Below are positions 55,491-64,000 of a stretch of 64,000 nucleotides of DNA, piece by piece. The DNA comes from Panonychus citri (lineage: Eukaryota > Arthropoda > Arachnida > Trombidiformes > Tetranychidae). The stretch covers positions 2,914,001 through 2,978,000 of the forward strand of contig NW_026515539.1 in the NCBI RefSeq assembly GCF_014898815.1, in the 5' to 3' direction. Every line of letters starts with the position of its first letter. Within the stretch, counting starts at the first letter, position 1. Both the position numbers and the translations under genes were made by a program. The notes under the pieces were generated by a model. It was not told where the DNA came from, ran no database searches, and saw nothing but the letters and a program-made list of their open reading frames with translations.

Positions 55491-55717
55491 ATAGCAACTT
55501 TCAATTGTTTGGGGATACTTTTACTCAGAAGTAGATAGTAGTAATAACAAACAAAAATTACGAGTATCAAAATACACATAAGAATAGTTGGATAACAAAT
55601 CATCTTGACTGTAGTAAAGTTAATAAACAAATGAGTATTTAACCGAAACGTAAATTATAAATAAGGGTGGAAATAAAAGATTATATTTAGTAATAGTAAT
55701 TTAATTTTAATCCCAAT
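55491..55717. other. short non-coding gap in the element
   Basis: AT-rich, with no gene. It likely contains the promoter of the TBP-like gene and the 3' end of the IAP-type gene. Confidence 0.5.
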
Positions 55718-56100
55718 TTACGTTGGTATTACAATTCTTACAAAGTCTTGTATTTGTACTTTACACCAAGGACAAGTTTCAAAATTTGGAGCACATTCAT
55801 AACAAGTGATCATATGTTCACATGGTCTGAATACTACTCCAATCTCAGCTGATAAACATATTTTACATTCATATTTACTCGTATCCTCCGTAACAGCTTT
55901 GGGCATTTCATAGTTGGATATTAGTTTAATGTCATTTCTTTGGGCATCTATGAAATGTTTACCTCGTTTAATATAAACAAACATACATTCAGGAAAAATG
56001 TGCATGAATGGACCAAGGATCATCTCCAGGAGCAATGTGATATTGTTCCAGCGCAAAAGTAACAAGTAACAGTGTCGTGTTCACCTATGCAAGTAGACAT
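55718..56100 (-). pseudogene. IAP-type protein (BIR remnant plus RING), frameshifted
   Basis: The C terminus is a clear C3HC4 RING: YECKICLSAEIGVVFRPCEH, then CYECAPNFETCPWCK, ending VRIVIPT, as in baculovirus and insect IAP proteins. Upstream, BIR-type features (a Cys-x2-Cys pair and the later His/Cys zinc ligands) are visible, but the pieces lie in different frames within 55960-56100. The N-terminal half of a BIR is absent. The family blocks caspases and acts as a ubiquitin ligase to delay host cell death. Here the reading is broken; at most a RING fragment of 115 residues could be made. It follows the 342-residue gene by 17 bases. Confidence 0.75.
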
Positions 56101-56116
56101 ACATTTATTATATCCT

Positions 56117-57145
56117 TTAAGAATGTATAATAAATGTGTTACTACCATAACTGAAGAATCCTCGCTTCCGTTTTCTTCGACTTATCTGGGAATAATCGAT
56201 ATGTCCTCTGAATGATAAAACACGATCATCAATTTTAACCATTTTCTTTATAGCAGGTTTACTTTTGTAATGGAACGCATACTTATTGCTCCATGCCATT
56301 TGCAATCTTCTGTAAAGATAGTAACTAGGGTTCGAAGGGATGAAGCATAAACGTGGAAAAATGTACTTTTCATATTCATCTCGTGTTCGTATAAGTTTGA
56401 AGAAATTACTTCCATGTGTATAGATTGTCGCAATAAACTTGTCGTAGTTTTCAAGGCTATCAGCAGGCGGCTGAATTTCTCGCTCGTCAAGCTGCATGCT
56501 TTGAGATTGTTGATAGTCAGGTGGTAAGGGAACAGGAATAATATCTACACGATTATCTTGAGGATTTATATCACCTGAGTCACTCACAGTATTAATCATA
56601 GAAATTTCAGAGACAATGTTAGGGTTATCGAACTCAGATGAAGCAATAGTATCACTACTATCTGTATATATACTTGCGTATGAATCAATACTGCTCAGAT
56701 CACTATCAACTTCTGCTCTATTTGTTTCAAAAGGAATGAAAGCTTGAACTTGATTATTATTATCAAGGATCATTTCTCCCAAACCAAATTGTGTATTTCG
56801 GGTTAGACGCACATTAAGTTGTAGTCCTTCAGGTAAGTTGGACCTGATAAATTCACGGATTGTTGTTCGTAATGTATTCGAAGCCGATTCACCATCATTA
56901 ATGGTTCGATCCTGAACTAAATTTGAATCATCATCGGATTGAATAGCATGACTCGCTGTTGTCATCTCAATCCATTCTTTGATCACTCTGTTGTTCTTAC
57001 AGAGAAGAATATGGATTTGATCAAACATTGATTGAAGATTACCTGCGCAGATATAATCTTGCAGCATCTGACGGAACTGAACAATTGCCTCTTCACTGGC
57101 ATGTTGATCACTTGTAACAACTTCGTTGCTATTTTGATTATTCAT
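56117..57145 (-). CDS. orphan 342-residue element protein, acidic middle
   Basis: Intact frame with start MNNQNSNEVVTSDQHASEEA, the outermost minus-strand gene at the right end. Residues 15-60 are helical (AIVQFRQMLQDYICAGNLQS). Residues 110-230 are acidic and Ser-rich, probably disordered (DLSSIDSYASIYTDSSD). The C-terminal 110 residues look folded and basic (FPRLCFIPSNPSYYLYRRLQ, SRRKRKRGFF), with a likely nuclear-localisation signal. I recognise no family. Position next to an anti-apoptotic-type gene and away from the virion cluster suggests an early or regulatory role; this is inference. Confidence 0.6.
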   Translation of the reverse strand: MNNQNSNEVVTSDQHASEEAIVQFRQMLQDYICAGNLQSMFDQIHILLCKNNRVIKEWIEMTTASHAIQSDDDSNLVQDRTINDGESASNTLRTTIREFIRSNLPEGLQLNVRLTRNTQFGLGEMILDNNNQVQAFIPFETNRAEVDSDLSSIDSYASIYTDSSDTIASSEFDNPNIVSEISMINTVSDSGDINPQDNRVDIIPVPLPPDYQQSQSMQLDEREIQPPADSLENYDKFIATIYTHGSNFFKLIRTRDEYEKYIFPRLCFIPSNPSYYLYRRLQMAWSNKYAFHYKSKPAIKKMVKIDDRVLSFRGHIDYSQISRRKRKRGFFSYGSNTFIIHS

Positions 57146-57410
57146 GTCTTCGAGATTATCTTAATAGATAATTACATCGAATGTAAACTGACCAAACATC
57201 TCTTTCCACACCAGGTTTTATATGATAAAAAGTAGGCGTGGAAAACTTTTCACAATCACCACTATCTACTCCTCCTTCATATAATACACATTTATCTCTT
57301 TGTATAAGAAAAGGAGGAGCTAATTTAATTAACTAATTCAATTACATTTAGTTAGGTATTCTCATCATTTCACAGAAATAGCACCTCCTTCATGAAATCA
57401 AGATATTTCA
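57146..57410. other. non-coding right subterminal region of the element
   Basis: Contains ctcctccttcatataatac (57269-57287), possible reverse-oriented promoter or spacer sequence. No gene. Confidence 0.5.
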
Positions 57411-57563
57411 TAAACAGCCCTTCTCTGCCCACTTGCATTTCTGACCAATGCATCTTTGGCCCAATTGAATTTCTGGCCCACTTCGGTGGGTTAGAAATTC
57501 TATTGGGCCAGAAATGCCTGTTGGGCCAGAAATGCAAGGGCCAGAGAGGCTCTTTATTCTACT
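57411..57563 (-). repeat. right terminal inverted repeat, itself palindromic
   Basis: Inverted partner of 40174-40321. Its two halves pair around cccacttcggtggg (57478-57491), giving a long hairpin with a TTCG loop. It ends ctttattctact. Confidence 0.85.
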
Positions 57564-57569
57564 GTTAAC
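57564..57569. repeat. target-site duplication, right
   Basis: gttaac, identical to 40168-40173. Confidence 0.75.
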
Positions 57570-57599
57570 CTAAAACATAACGAAATTTTTGGTAAATAT

Positions 57600-57812
57600 T
57601 TTATTGAACTGATATGCATCCAAACGAAATGAGTTCGAGGTTAAATTTATATCATTTGCTGATTTCGCACTTTTGATGCCAATGTGATAATCAATTCTAT
57701 CGATCGAAACAATAATAAATTTGAGTGTCTTGATTATCTAACTATTGATAAATTGTCGTTGTTATCACCTTCGAGTTCATTTCTCTCGGCTGTATACGGC
57801 AACGGTAATCAT
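57600..57812 (+). pseudogene. coding-like host fragment right of the element
   Basis: Short open segments in different frames end with NKFECLDYLTIDKLSLLSPS and a gt donor near 57810. It may belong to the same decayed gene as 39480-40126, which the Polinton would then have split, but I cannot show this. Confidence 0.25.
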
Positions 57813-58345
57813 TGATCACTATTTTCCATCAGTAAAAAATCAAAGCAACTTTGATAGAGTTAACTAAAGAGATAGAGATGAAAATTTATCTTGTAATTGT
57901 TACGATGTATAACGAATTGCTTGTTGATTGACCTTGAGAAAAAATCTAAAGATTATTCTTACCTCTTAGTTACAATTATCACTAACATTTTAGATAAGCT
58001 CGTCAACAGAATCACTCGAGCTAGGAAGTAAGATTGAGAAATCAGAATCAACTTTTTAATTAGTTAACTGACTGAGAGATTTTCAAAGGGTCAAAGAGGG
58101 CCAAGCCTCCATTAACTTCAACTTTTTATCCCTATCAAAGGGTTAGAAAATTATGTCAACAAGTAACAGATCTTTTAAATGTGATGATGTTTGATTTGAT
58201 TTGATTACATAATTTAATATTTAACTTATTTGCTCTTCTACATAACCTTTTGTTTATCATCAACTCTAAGGAGATAAGAAGCTCTTGACTGTCAATCGAT
58301 ATAAACCTGAAAATGTAAACAAGTAAAAGTACTCAATGAAAGTTT

Positions 58346-58353
58346 TATAAATA
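58346..58353 (+). promoter_or_regulatory. TATA box of crystallin-like gene B
   Basis: tataaata, 48 bases before the ATG, identical in position to copy A. Confidence 0.65.
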
Positions 58354-58400
58354 TGCAACTTTAATAACAAACAGTTAAATGACTTGGAACTTTATCAGAA

Positions 58401-58799
58401 ATGAATTCGTTACCCCGACTACTTTTTGTAATTTACTTTATTACTTTCTGTGATTGTTTAAAAGTGACCTTGTTCTCGCAAACTGGCCACAAAGGCAGTT
58501 CACAATACTTCGATGTTAATGGTTGTGTTAATCTAGATAGTGTAGTTCTATGTAATGCTCATCCTTTTCTATGTATGTGCTGCAAAGGCAAAGGAGGCTT
58601 GAGGTGCTGTGGCGAGATGGTGGCTGCAGACAACGTAGAGTCAATTAATACTCATGGTAACTGTGTCAGAGTCTATCGTAACTATAACTGTAAGGATTGG
58701 GTTGGAGGATGGATAGAGCCAGGATCAAATTGCCACAGTGATTGGGGTGCTGATGGTTGTGGTTTTAAAAATGACATTCGATCAATCGGCCTGTGCTGA
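58401..58799 (+). CDS. secreted beta/gamma-crystallin-like Cys-rich protein, copy B
   Basis: 132 residues with the same signal peptide as copy A (LPRLLFVIYFITFCDCL). The crystallin-type strands VTLFSQTGHKGSSQYFDVNG, NVESINTHGNCVRVYRNYNC and GCGFKNDIRSIGLC are kept. The Cys-rich insert differs most (LCMCCKGKGGLRCCGE, five residues shorter). Changes are concentrated in the mature protein, while the promoter is nearly unchanged, a pattern expected for diverging secreted paralogues. The frame and cysteines are intact, so both copies are probably active. Confidence 0.7.
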   Translation: MNSLPRLLFVIYFITFCDCLKVTLFSQTGHKGSSQYFDVNGCVNLDSVVLCNAHPFLCMCCKGKGGLRCCGEMVAADNVESINTHGNCVRVYRNYNCKDWVGGWIEPGSNCHSDWGADGCGFKNDIRSIGLC

Positions 58800-58912
58800 G
58801 CTGAGCTGAAGATGATGACGACTACTCTTATTATAATAGAGATACGAAGATACCGTTCAATTGATTTTGATTTAGATACTGTTTTTAAGAAATATTCTAA
58901 TTGCTGATCATG

Positions 58913-59119
58913 ATGAGATCCATAGTACAAAATAAATTTAATTGAATCATTTGGGAGCAAGGGAAACTGTTTAAATTGTGGAGAAGAGAGTAATCACTTC
59001 TTTCACCAATTCAATCAATAATTTTAATTGTAATAAATAATCAGCAAGTTTCTTAGAAGAAGCATCTAAATCAGATATTGGTGCATCTCCATTTGGAATA
59101 ACATAATTAATGTGTCCAA
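58913..59119. other. intergenic
   Basis: No gene seen. Confidence 0.5.
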
Positions 59120-59560
59120 AAATCAATTGTCTGGATATTGATTGGGTTTTCTATTGGTGCTTTTTTTGAATCACAAATTGCTAAAACCTTAATCGGCGAC
59201 AATGGCGAAAGTTGTCTTGTTGGTGAACGTGATGATGATGGTGATGGCTAGTATGATGGTGGGTATATGATTGGTAATGGTAATGTTCATATTTGGTTGA
59301 CTTGATTCGGGAATAGCTATATTGCGAGGTTTTGTCACATATTCTTTGTAAATAAGGGCATAAAGGGCCAAACGTCTATCTTTTTTAAACGCAGAGCAGT
59401 AAAAATCTTCCACCGGAGCATCAGGAGTGGACAAAGAAACCGGAAGAAAATAATCTGCCACTTGACGTAACAATGATCCATGAAAAAGTAAACTGAATCC
59501 ATCGGATGCTTGAACATTCACATTTTTCCAGCGATTTTCTCGTCTCCAATCATCATTAAT
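59120..59560 (-). pseudogene. BTB-like gene fragment with internal deletion
   Basis: Matches parts of the gene at 33855-35175. The N-terminal domain (WRRENRWKNVNVQASDGFSL) is followed by a jump from the PRN segment to IPESSQPN, skipping the basic patch, and then by tail sequence in a shifted frame. Exon 1 and the true start are missing. Confidence 0.82.
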
Positions 59561-59567
59561 TGCTCCG

Positions 59568-61050
59568 ATTTGAATTGATTTAATCAAATTGATTCATAAT
59601 TCTCAAGGTTACAATTAACATTAAGGCAACAATTAAGAAATGAGAGCCAATTGTCATCATATTACAGTCTCTCGAATTTAATTGACAATTTATTAATATC
59701 TTCTTAAAGTTATTGACTAATTAACGATTTTAAAGTTTTAATCAATATCTTTTACGTCATAGTAATTAGATTAAGCTCTTGGAAAAGTCAGTCAATCAAA
59801 TTATCATTCATTAATCACTTGGAAAGAAAATGAATCGACAATTTAATGAATTGTCTATCTAATAGATGATAAATTGTATCAATTGTCAAAATAATCAACA
59901 ATTAATGATAAAAATGTGAACTAAATCAAAAAGTTTAATCCCAACTATCAACAAATAAACAGTTATTATTATTGGTGAATAGTTTATGTTGAAAATGTTA
60001 TCAAAAATTTATAGTAAATCATCACAATCAAATCAAGTGAAAAGTAAACAATTAAAATTATCGATAAAAATTAACGACAACAATTTAACTAAAGCTAATC
60101 AAGTGCTTTTATCCCATGAACTTTATGGTAAATTGTTCTTGGCGATACTTCGTGGTTACGATAAAACAGTTACAATTAACAAATGGAGATTAATTTATTA
60201 CCGATTGATTGAAATTGTCTCATTCATAGTAATCGTTAGATTTTTCATTCTATTCGCAAGTAACAATTTAACGATAATTGAATTGTTAGGTGATCGATTT
60301 AGCTCATCGAGAATCAGAAAGACAATGGAGATTTACTGTATGTCCATTTTATCTTTAGGTTCAATTGTCCGAATACTGACCACTAACAATGAGCTGAATG
60401 ACCGTTTATCTTGGCAAAAGTTTGTCAATTCCTTGCTGCGAGATAACAATTATCGTAATCATCAAATTATCAACTGTCATTTTCTAAGTACCCAAGAGAT
60501 TAATGATCTTTGTCTCAAGATAATCTCACTTCCAAGTTATCCAATTACCATGTTCGTATATCTGTTAATCTATTTAATCTCTGGATTTCATGATATTCAC
60601 TTCGTTAATCCGACTCAACTTTACTTGTCCATCTCATGGTTTCTTGTTGAGTTTTTATGTTTATCCCAAACTTTATCTACAACAGTTTTCATTGGATTAG
60701 GATTTGGGATTTATATTAAATTTTGTGCTCTAAGGGTCAGATTTTTGACCAGTCAAGGATTGTCCATATTGGCAATTAAACACAATCAACTGATAAGTGA
60801 TCAAGTTGCTCTAGAGAATTCAAATGTTGAGATAATCTTTAATAAGATTGGAAATCGCTTCAATAGCTCTGATCATCATTCCAACCAAAATAACCATTGT
60901 GATGATGATAAAATTAATTCTGATATTTTCATCAATCAGTTGAAACAATTAATTATTCAGGTAATTCAGGGTAATCATGAAGCTCGTTGGGTCGCTTTCA
61001 TGTCATTTTTTCTCGCCTCGTTCTTGATGGATTTGAGTTTATTTGTTTCT
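59568..61050 (+). repeat. segmental duplication, copy B (partner 36011-37192)
   Basis: Contains the complete gustatory receptor; copy A lacks 282 bases of it (60688-60969). Adjacent to a BTB-like fragment in both locations, so the original unit was BTB-like gene plus receptor. Confidence 0.9.
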
Positions 61051-61585
61051 TTCATTGATCCACCCGATGAACCTTTTCATATTTGGTACGTAGCAATTAC
61101 CGGGATAATCACTGGATTAATTGTTCTGCCAAATATAATTGCTAGAGCTCGACTCTCACGTAAGGTAATTAATCCAATAGTAAATCAATATGTAATCTCA
61201 ATCACTAATCATAATCTCTTGATCGTAATAAATAGATTGATAATCTACACAAAATACTTCATCAGGTATTACGTTATTGCTGTTTAATCACTCGACTTAA
61301 AATTGAGGTAACAATTAACTATCAGTTTTAATTCAATGATGAACTAACAATTAAATTGTTGTGAAAATTAAAGGCTTTACATCTTATGGATTTGATGCTC
61401 GCTAAATCAATTGGTTTTTATGTTGGAGATTCATTTAGACTTGATATGTGGCACTTACTTTTGGTAAGTTTAATCATCTTAATTATCCTAAATTGTCAAC
61501 AATTAACATGCAAATTATTTACAACCAGTATTTTGCTGAAAATGCATCAATATTGCTCTTAATGGTGGCCAATATGAGACGATGA
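59986..61585 (+). CDS. gustatory receptor, full copy B, three exons
   Basis: Exon 1 is 59986-61164, exon 2 is 61374-61463 and exon 3 is 61529-61585, all joined in phase 0 (donors gtaatt and gtaagt, acceptors aaag and ccag). The product is 441 residues. Exon 1 has a Lys/Ser/Asn-rich N terminus, then membrane helices (IEIVSFIVIVRFFILFA, MFVYLLIYLISGF, FLVEFLCLSQTL, FMSFFLASFLMDLSLFVSF, VAITGIITGLIVLPNIIARA). Exon 2 encodes ALHLMDLMLAKSIGFYVG and exon 3 the short final segment YFAENASILLLMVANMRR, which stands where the family has its last helix and TYhhhhhQ motif. Without splicing the frame runs to 61287 with non-conserved sequence. Either Met 1 or Met 4 could start. Family role: chemosensory ligand-gated channel. 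Confidence 0.8.
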
Positions 61586-61861
61586 TTAACTTGGAATCAA
61601 TGACAATCAACCTAATAATTTAAAGTACTAATTGATCCCCATGATAAGTGATAATCTAATTGTTATTGATTTGCTTTGATTACAATATAAACTGTTATCC
61701 TCTTCTCATTGTATGTTCACAATTTAATCAACAATTTGTTATCATTAAGATCTATTTCCAAATATAATTGAATTGAATTGTTATCACAACTCAATTTAAT
61801 CAGGAAATTTCTTTAATCATGATTATCGTTGTGAAAGTTAAATGGATGAGAAATTATTTAA
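61586..61861. other. intergenic
   Basis: AT-rich. No gene seen. Confidence 0.5.
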
Positions 61862-62768
61862 AATTCATAAGTAAATAGTTTCTGGTTTCAATATTCTCTT
61901 ACCTTCTTGTCTCTTCTTCTTATATTCTGGTTTGAATATTGTTTATTATGGAATTGGAACTGAAAACATCATCAAATCAACAAATTCAGAATGAACAACA
62001 ACAGACCAGCATCATTAGAACCTTGTCTTCTTCCTACAATAATGATAAACAAAGTAGTCAACCTCTTGATGGTTTAATTGACGATCAGAAGGATTATCGG
62101 GAATTTGTTTGTGGTTATGGTGCAGCTTTTATCAATATTTGTTTCACTTTTCCGATCAACAAGGTGATGTTTCGTCAAATGGCCTATGGAATTAAAACTA
62201 ATTACGCTTTATCTCAAATGAGGAAAGAGGGTTTATATCAATTGTATCGAGGTCTTTACCACCGCTGCTTCAGAAAACTGCAAGTGTATCTCTTATGTTT
62301 GGAACATTCAGCCAATTCCAAAATCTACTCGATACTCATTTCGATCTATTCACATCTCATCCCAATCTTAAGTTAACAGTCTCAGCGCTACTTGCCGGAT
62401 GCACGGAAGCCGTTCTTACGCCCTTCGAGAGAGTTCAAACCTTGTTACAAGATTACAAATACAATCACCAGTTTCACAACACTTTCCATGCATTCAAAGA
62501 GCTACGTAAATATGGTATCAGGGAATATTATCGAGGATTAGCACCAATTTTAATTCGAAATGGACCATCTAATGTTCTATTTTTCAGTTTCCGAGGGAAA
62601 GTGAAAGACGTTCTTCCCTCACCTGATGGTTGGTGGTCCGAACTGGTCACAAATTTTATATCCGGCGCTCTAATCGGTGCCTTGATTAGTACCCTTTTCT
62701 ATCCCGTTAATGTGATCAAAACAAAAGTGCAAACCCAAACCGGTGGAAGTAAATTCTTAACAATTTAA
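61862..62768 (+). pseudogene. SLC25A51-like carrier, broken copy 2
   Basis: From 61862 to 62766 the sequence is almost identical to 20989-21887, including 80 bases of leader and the ATG (61948). One T is missing in the run at 62253-62256 (parent has four T before ACCACC), which shifts the frame after YQLYRGL. The copy ends abruptly after FLTI (62766) in a stop, lacking the last 50 codons of repeat 3. The two lesions make it non-functional. Confidence 0.93.
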
Positions 62769-63040
62769 TCGATTCATTGAATCATTTTCTCTATGAAAAG
62801 CCATGTAAATCGAACTTGCATTAACAACTAGTGTAATTTTATATGGCGTTTTATTCACGAAATGATGAAAATCATTGTTTAATTTTGTATTCAAATCAAT
62901 AAGTTTTATTGTAGGAAGTTTTCTTTGGTATTGAAATTAATGTGAATGAAATGAATTAAATATTATAAAAAAGAAAATGAATGAAAGTGTAAATCTCCTT
63001 TTATGAAAAGCAATATTAATTAATGTAATTAAGATTATGA
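62769..63040. other. intergenic
   Basis: Unique AT-rich sequence after the duplication breakpoint. No gene seen. Confidence 0.5.
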
Positions 63041-64000
63041 TCATTTTGGATTATATTTCGAAGAACTTTTTCTTGGTAATTTAAATTTATAATTAGAATT
63101 AGTTTTCTTTGATATATGTTCTCCACGAATATGACGATAAATATTTCCATAACATGAGAGCATTTGTGGAGGATTACATGTTAAGCAAACTGCACCATAA
63201 AAATATGGCGCAATGTGTTGAGCAAGTATCGTTTTTTTATGAGTTGGTTTAACTTCACATTTAACGTGATATCTACATGAAAATTTGGTACTGCGGCGGT
63301 TTCTTTTTTTAACTATAAATGATTCTACTCCTTCTGCTAAATCTTTACTTGTAACCTTCTGATAAGAATCATTATCTATTAAATAATAGTAATATTGCTT
63401 TTCGTCCACTGTATATGTACGTAAATATTTGTCGTGTATTATTGGAAACTCGATTGTATCATCTTCTGTCTCATTTAGATCTATCTGTTTATCAGTGGTC
63501 GATGTAGAAGCTTGAACATTTACATCTTGTGGATTTCCATCAACAATTAAATTCGTTTGATTATTACCGATTGATGTAGAAGTTCCAATATTTACATCCG
63601 ACGAAATTTCTTCTTCAATTGAATCCACTTGATTATTTGAGGTCGAAGTTGAAGCTTCAACATTTTGTAGATTTACATCGTCTTCAATTAAATCCATTTG
63701 ATTATCAGTGTTCAATGTAGAAGCTCCAATATTTACAGCTAATGAAGCTTCTTCTTCTTTAATTAATTCCATTTGGTTAATTGGAGTCGATGTATGCGGT
63801 GATGGTGATGGTGATGATGATGGCGAGGATGATTGTGGATATGTGATTGGTAATGATGGTGTTGGTTCATGATAATCGATAATTGGTTGACTTGATTCGG
63901 GAATAGTTGTGACTTTCCATTTCTGTTTCATTTGGAGCTTCTTCTTGGGTCGAAATTTGTTATAAGATAAAAACAATCGGGCCATTCGCTGTTTGAAGGT
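63041..64000 (-). CDS. chimeric BTB-like relative with acidic repeats and C-terminal zinc finger, partial
   Basis: The frame is open to the right window edge, so the N terminus is missing. The first part (LTFKQRMARLFLSYNKFRPK to SPSSSPSP) is nearly identical to the basic patch and Pro/Ser segment of the gene at 33855-35175. It then leaves that sequence and enters about four repeats of roughly 30 residues, each with an acidic core and an AST or TST element (NQMDLIEDDVNLQNVEASTS; NQVDSIEEEISSDVNIGTST). The C-terminal 130 residues contain FIVKKRNRRSTKFSCRYHVK and a C2H2-like finger, CLTCNPPQMLSCYGNIYRHI followed by RGEH. This is a different C terminus from the 33.9 kb gene, so one is a fusion or they are alternative family forms. 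A nuclear DNA-binding role is plausible, by the finger only. Confidence 0.6.
   Translation of the reverse strand, partial: TFKQRMARLFLSYNKFRPKKKLQMKQKWKVTTIPESSQPIIDYHEPTPSLPITYPQSSSPSSSPSPSPHTSTPINQMELIKEEEASLAVNIGASTLNTDNQMDLIEDDVNLQNVEASTSTSNNQVDSIEEEISSDVNIGTSTSIGNNQTNLIVDGNPQDVNVQASTSTTDKQIDLNETEDDTIEFPIIHDKYLRTYTVDEKQYYYYLIDNDSYQKVTSKDLAEGVESFIVKKRNRRSTKFSCRYHVKCEVKPTHKKTILAQHIAPYFYGAVCLTCNPPQMLSCYGNIYRHIRGEHISKKTNSNYKFKLPRKSSSKYNPK

Larger units (their letters stand above)
40174..57563. mobile_element. Polinton/Maverick (adintovirus-like) element, 17.4 kb
   Basis: The boundaries are set by inverted AGTAGAATAAAG...CTTTATTCTACT ends with flanking gttaac repeats. Inside are the full Polinton core: protein-primed PolB, retroviral-type integrase with chromodomain, adenain-like protease, FtsK/HerA-type ATPase, hexon-like major capsid, penton-like minor capsid and pVI/pX-like protein. 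Size, 5'-AG termini, 6-base duplication and gene order all fit the group. PolB is on the plus strand; the morphogenesis genes are on the minus strand, mostly abutting or overlapping. Extra genes include TBP-like, possible PC4-like, IAP-type and orphan proteins. Many genes carry frameshifts, so this is a recently decayed copy, unless the indels are sequencing errors. It interrupts a region of host segmental duplications. Confidence 0.96.
57875..58912 (+). repeat. segmental duplication, copy B (partner 38180-39210)
   Basis: Upstream region and coding region of the crystallin-like gene, in direct orientation relative to copy A, 19.7 kb away across the Polinton. Confidence 0.9.

Noticed and set aside
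1..64000. tRNA or rRNA genes
   Set aside because: I looked for the T-loop ggttcga pattern with a matching acceptor stem and found no convincing case.

Overview
The window looks like nuclear DNA of an arthropod, most probably a mite of the spider-mite type. The grounds are AT-rich intergenic DNA, short introns (about 60-500 bases, often starting gtaag/gtgag), large single-exon stretches, arthropod gustatory receptor genes and compact gene spacing. The exact species is inference.

Positions 1-22 kb hold ordinary single-copy host genes: the last exon of a serotonin-like amine GPCR (2700-3920), a gustatory receptor (6795-8009), FRG1 (8200-9165, minus), a tamozhennic-like PUB/RanBP2-finger gene with a one-base frameshift (9914-11922, minus), Rab2 (13397-14035), an ELOVL6-type elongase (14860-16491, minus), katanin p60 (17972-20059, minus) and an SLC25A51-type mitochondrial carrier (21068-22036).

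Positions 23-32 kb carry one large gene (23037-31902, about 2200 residues) for a secreted mosaic protein. In order it has a signal peptide, Cys-rich CWW...CC modules, PAN-like modules, a dibasic site followed by an amphipathic helical stretch, a sushi module, a DNA/RNA non-specific endonuclease, a GH18 chitinase with an intact catalytic motif and three hevein-like chitin-binding modules. It contains a duplicated exon that would break the frame.

Positions 32-40 kb and 57.6-64 kb form a patchwork of segmental duplications: fragments of katanin, the carrier (two broken extra copies), a BTB-like gene (one intact, one fragment, one chimera), a gustatory receptor (one full, one deleted) and a beta/gamma-crystallin-like secreted protein (two intact copies), plus an antisense piece of the mosaic chitinase gene.

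Between these two patches sits a 17.4 kb Polinton/Maverick (adintovirus-like) element at 40174-57563, with 5'-AG...CT-3' ends, roughly 150-base terminal inverted repeats that are themselves palindromic, and a 6-base target duplication (gttaac). It encodes protein-primed PolB with an N-terminal zinc-finger array, adenain-like protease, hexon-like major capsid, pVI/pX-like protein, penton-like protein, chromodomain integrase and packaging ATPase. It also encodes unusual extras: a TATA-binding-protein-like protein, two related proteins that may be PC4-like, an IAP-type RING protein and several orphans. PolB, both capsid genes, the pVI-like gene, the IAP gene and others are frameshifted, and the ATPase has a damaged Walker A loop, so this copy is probably inactive. 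The structural genes are tightly packed on the minus strand and PolB lies alone on the plus strand, which is the usual Polinton organisation.
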